Positions 61,704 to 64,000 of a stretch of 64,000 bases of DNA are shown here, in pieces. Position numbers and translations under genes: made by a program. A model generated the notes under the pieces. It saw only the letters and a list, made by a program, of their open reading frames with translations. It did no database searches and had not been told where the DNA came from. The stretch is taken from assembly GCF_018455725.1 (NCBI RefSeq), contig NZ_JAHCLR010000006.1:102188-166187 (forward strand), in the 5' to 3' direction. How positions within the stretch are numbered: position 1 is the first letter of the stretch; every line of letters begins with the position of its first letter. This DNA is from Mycolicibacter acidiphilus. Its GTDB lineage: Bacteria > Actinomycetota > Actinomycetes > Mycobacteriales > Mycobacteriaceae.

Positions 61704-62312
61704 GTGAGCGCCGAGCAGCTTGCCGTCGACCCGGTCGCTGCTGCGCGCCGACTGCTGGGCGCGACGCTGACCGGCCGCGACGTGCAGATCACCGTGGTCG
61801 AGGTGGAGGCCTACGGGGGAGTGGCCGACGGGCCGTGGCCGGACCGGGCCGCGCACTCCTACCGCGGCCCCACCGGCCGCAACACGGTGATGTTCGGCCC
61901 GCCGGGGCACCTGTACACCTACCGCAGCTACGGGATCCACGTCTGCGCCAACGTCGCCTGCGGGCCGGACGGAACCGCGGCCGCCGTGCTGATGCGTTCC
62001 GGCGTGGTCGTCGACGGATTGGCGGCGGCCCGCGCCAGACGGGGTGCGGCGGCCGACGCCGCCCTGGCCCGCGGACCCGGCAACCTGTGTGCCGCACTGG
62101 GAATCACCATGGACGACAACGGAATCGACCTGTTCGACCCGGGCAGTCCGGTGCGCCTGCAGCTCAACGACGCAGTGCCCGGATTGGCCGGCCCCCGGGT
62201 CGGCGTGAGTCAGGCCGCGGACCGGCCGTGGCGGCTGTGGGTGGCCGGGTGCCCGGAGGTCTCGGCGTTTCGGCGCAGCCCGCGGGCACCGGCGCCGGGC
62301 GCCAGCGACTGA
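61704..62312 (+). CDS. mpg: 3-methyladenine DNA glycosylase (AAG/MPG family)
   Basis: This 202-residue base-excision repair enzyme removes alkylated purines. Conserved pieces are [34 protein letters not shown] (Tyr that intercalates), [15 protein letters not shown] and [14 protein letters not shown]. The GTG start ([19 protein letters not shown]) gives the usual length. tyrS follows 17 bases later in the same direction, as in M. tuberculosis. No damage-type promoter was seen before it. Confidence 0.93.
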   Translation: MSAEQLAVDPVAAARRLLGATLTGRDVQITVVEVEAYGGVADGPWPDRAAHSYRGPTGRNTVMFGPPGHLYTYRSYGIHVCANVACGPDGTAAAVLMRSGVVVDGLAAARARRGAAADAALARGPGNLCAALGITMDDNGIDLFDPGSPVRLQLNDAVPGLAGPRVGVSQAADRPWRLWVAGCPEVSAFRRSPRAPAPGASD

Positions 62313-62329
62313 TCCGGGAAAATCAACCC

Positions 62330-63607
62330 ATGCCGACGACGACGATCCTCGATGAACTCACCTGGCGCGGCCTGATCGCCCAGTCGACCGACGCCGACGC
62401 GCTGGCGGCTGAAACGGCCCGCGGCCCGATCACCGTCTACGCCGGGTTCGACCCGACGGCACCCAGCCTGCACGCCGGCAACCTGGTCCCGCTGCTGGCA
62501 CTGCGCCGTTTCCAGCGTGCCGGGCACCGGCCGATCGTGCTGGCCGGCGGGGCCACCGGCCTCATCGGCGACCCCCGCGACACCGGCGAACGGTCACTGA
62601 ACACCGCCGACACCGTGGCCGATTGGGCCGAGCGAATCCGCGGCCAGTTGGAGCGCTTCGTCGACTTCGACGACACCCCGACCGGTGCGATCATCGAGAA
62701 CAACCTGGACTGGACCGCCCGGATGTCGGCGGTGGAATTCCTGCGCGACGTGGGCAAACACTTCTCGGTCAACGTGATGCTGGACCGCGACACGATCCGG
62801 CGCCGGCTGGACTCCGAGGGCATCTCCTACACCGAGTTCAGCTACATGCTGCTGCAGGCCAACGACTACGTGGAGCTGCATCAGCGGCACGGCTGCACGC
62901 TGCAGATCGGCGGCTCCGACCAGTGGGGCAACATCATCGCCGGCGTGCGCCTGGTCCGCCAGAAGCTGGGGGCCACCGTCCATGCGCTGACGGTGCCGCT
63001 GGTGACCGCCGCGGACGGCACCAAGTTCGGGAAATCCACCGGCGGCGGCAGCCTCTGGCTGGACCCGGACATGACGAGCCCATACGCCTTCTACCAGTAC
63101 TTTTTCAACACCGCCGACGCCGACGTCATCCGCTACCTGCGCTGGTTCACGTTCCTGGACGCCGACGAGCTCGGTGAGCTGGAGGAGGCGACGACCGCAC
63201 GCCCGCACGAGCGGGCGGCGCAACGCCGGCTGGCGCAGGAGTTCACCACCCTGGTGCACGGCGAGCAGGCGACCGAGGCCGTGGAGCTGGCCAGCCAGGC
63301 GCTTTTCGGCCGCGGGGAGTTGTCGCGGCTCGACGAGCCGACGCTGGCGGCCGCGCTGCGGGAGACCACCGTGGCCGAGCTGGCCGACGGTGCCCCGGAC
63401 GGCATCGTCGACCTCCTGGTCGCCACCGGACTGTCGGCGAGCCGGGGTGCGGCGCGGCGGACGATCGGCGAGGGCGGGGTTTCGGTCAACAACGTGCGTG
63501 TCGACAGCGAGGAATGGACGCCGAATACCGCCGATTTCCTGCACGGGCGTTGGTTGGTAGTGCGCCGCGGCAAACGGACTGTGGCCGGGGTCACCAGGGT
63601 CGGCTGA
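62330..63607 (+). CDS. tyrS: tyrosyl-tRNA synthetase
   Basis: This 425-residue class I synthetase has an HIGH-type motif in [20 protein letters not shown], tyrosine-binding residues in [19 protein letters not shown] and [13 protein letters not shown], and the KMSKS equivalent KFGKST. It has a C-terminal S4 domain ([28 protein letters not shown] split here). It is the TyrS form with the S4 tail. The gene lies directly upstream of an rRNA operon; the 382 bases between contain the rRNA promoter and leader. Confidence 0.96.
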   Translation: MPTTTILDELTWRGLIAQSTDADALAAETARGPITVYAGFDPTAPSLHAGNLVPLLALRRFQRAGHRPIVLAGGATGLIGDPRDTGERSLNTADTVADWAERIRGQLERFVDFDDTPTGAIIENNLDWTARMSAVEFLRDVGKHFSVNVMLDRDTIRRRLDSEGISYTEFSYMLLQANDYVELHQRHGCTLQIGGSDQWGNIIAGVRLVRQKLGATVHALTVPLVTAADGTKFGKSTGGGSLWLDPDMTSPYAFYQYFFNTADADVIRYLRWFTFLDADELGELEEATTARPHERAAQRRLAQEFTTLVHGEQATEAVELASQALFGRGELSRLDEPTLAAALRETTVAELADGAPDGIVDLLVATGLSASRGAARRTIGEGGVSVNNVRVDSEEWTPNTADFLHGRWLVVRRGKRTVAGVTRVG

Positions 63608-63673
63608 TCGCCGGCCCCGGTTCGCTCTCAGGATTGATCTTGAACCGAGCAAAACCACTCCTGACCAGGCGAT

Positions 63674-63702
63674 TTGACTCTCAGATTCCCCTCGCGTAAC
63701 TT
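63674..63702 (+). promoter_or_regulatory. rRNA operon promoter
   Basis: TTGACT (63674-63679) and TAACTT (63697-63702) are separated by exactly 17 bases, a strong SigA promoter. The expected transcript start near 63709 lies about 280 bases before 16S rRNA. TAAATG at 63809 and TAGGTT at 63822 could belong to further promoters, but no matching -35 is seen. Confidence 0.75.
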
Positions 63703-63844
63703 AATCCACGTCGCAGGGAGCGGCCGGAAACGGAAGCCCCAGAGACACCCCGGAACGATTCGAGAGAATCAGACCGGATTCTGACTGTCCGCAGCACCGA
63801 CCAGCGGCTAAATGCCGGCGGTAGGTTGCGCTCTCAGTCGGGCG

Positions 63845-63989
63845 TGTTGTTTGAGAACTCAATAGTGTGTTTGGTGGTTTTTGTTTGTTGTTGTTTTTTG
63901 CCACATTCTTGACGCCCCGTGTTGGGGGTGTGGTGTTTTTTTGATGCTGGTTTTTGACTGGCGTTTGGTTCAGATTGCTCTGAAACAGT
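63845..63989 (+). promoter_or_regulatory. rRNA leader with antitermination/processing sequences
   Basis: The sequence TTGTTTGAGAACTCAATAG at about 63848-63866 followed by TGTGTTTGG is the conserved actinobacterial rRNA leader element that holds the antitermination boxes. The T-rich remainder up to 16S contains the 5' half of the processing stem; its 3' partner would be beyond the window. Confidence 0.7.
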
Positions 63990-64000
63990 TTTTGTTTGGA
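63990..64000 (+). rRNA. rrs: 16S ribosomal RNA, first bases only
   Basis: The window ends in TTTTGTTTGGA, which is the start of mycobacterial 16S rRNA. The rest lies outside the window, so the gene is called from its first 11 bases plus the leader and promoter before it. Confidence 0.8.

Noticed and set aside
63781-63827. Second rRNA promoter (TAAATG or TAGGTT as -10)
   Set aside because: No -35 at 16-19 bases; only the 63674-63702 pair has good spacing.

Overview
The window comes from a high-GC actinobacterium of the family Mycobacteriaceae. Almost every protein is recognisably mycobacterial: Pup and the proteasome, LysX, an MPT63-like antigen, a PGRS glycine-rich protein, a CapA-type mannosyltransferase, and a fused acyl-CoA synthetase/lipase. 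Gene order from the thiolase/DUF35 pair to argH, and again from the synthetase/lipase to tyrS, follows the M. tuberculosis order Rv1627c-Rv1659 and Rv1683-Rv1689. Three features argue against the M. tuberculosis complex: the proteasome operon is placed next to this block, a PGRS protein is led by a signal peptide rather than a PE domain, and an rRNA operon starts directly downstream of tyrS. A member of the M. terrae/M. triviale side of the genus is my best guess, by inference only.

Layout. 1-2.9 kb: dop-pup-prcB-prcA. 2.9-4.8 kb: DUF167 protein and a DUF35/thiolase pair with a KstR-type box in its promoter. 4.9-16.1 kb: polA, PrsW-like protease, rpsA, coaE (C-terminally truncated), secreted protein, DUF402 protein, uvrB, MFS exporter. 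16.1-20.2 kb: mannosyltransferase, universal stress protein, a lower-GC insert (membrane GAF protein plus a 56-residue protein), metallo-beta-lactamase-fold hydrolase. 20.2-27 kb: uvrA, a coiled-coil protein with a 21-bp repeat, a 43-residue protein coupled to a TSUP transporter, a dead vapBC module, small proteins and a membrane esterase. 27-35.9 kb: lysX; infC-rpmI-rplT-tsnR behind a structured leader; DUF2236 oxygenase-like protein; class III cyclase; rhomboid-like protein. 35.9-39.8 kb: the PGRS protein. 39.9-52 kb: pheST and the complete arginine cluster argCJBDFRGH. 52-64 kb: MPT63-like protein, M15-type peptidase, GGDEF protein, ABC-F protein, synthetase/lipase, Trm112-like protein, TetR plus ABC exporter, mpg, tyrS and the promoter, leader and first bases of 16S rRNA.

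How it fits together. Most of the window is housekeeping (translation, DNA repair, arginine synthesis, protein turnover), and many promoters show a TAnnnT -10 box 6-8 bases before the start codon, so leaderless mRNAs appear common. The most interesting signals are regulatory. An exact match to the mycobacterial DNA-damage promoter consensus (TTGTCRGTG-N8-TAnnnT, used by PafBC) drives the accessory membrane GAF gene, and a one-mismatch copy drives uvrB. A KstR consensus box covers the -35 region of the thiolase pair. A leader with mutually exclusive hairpins and an intrinsic terminator precedes infC, which starts with ATC. Palindromic operators sit on the DUF2236, argC and ABC-exporter promoters. 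No CRISPR array, prophage, intact insertion sequence or tRNA was seen.
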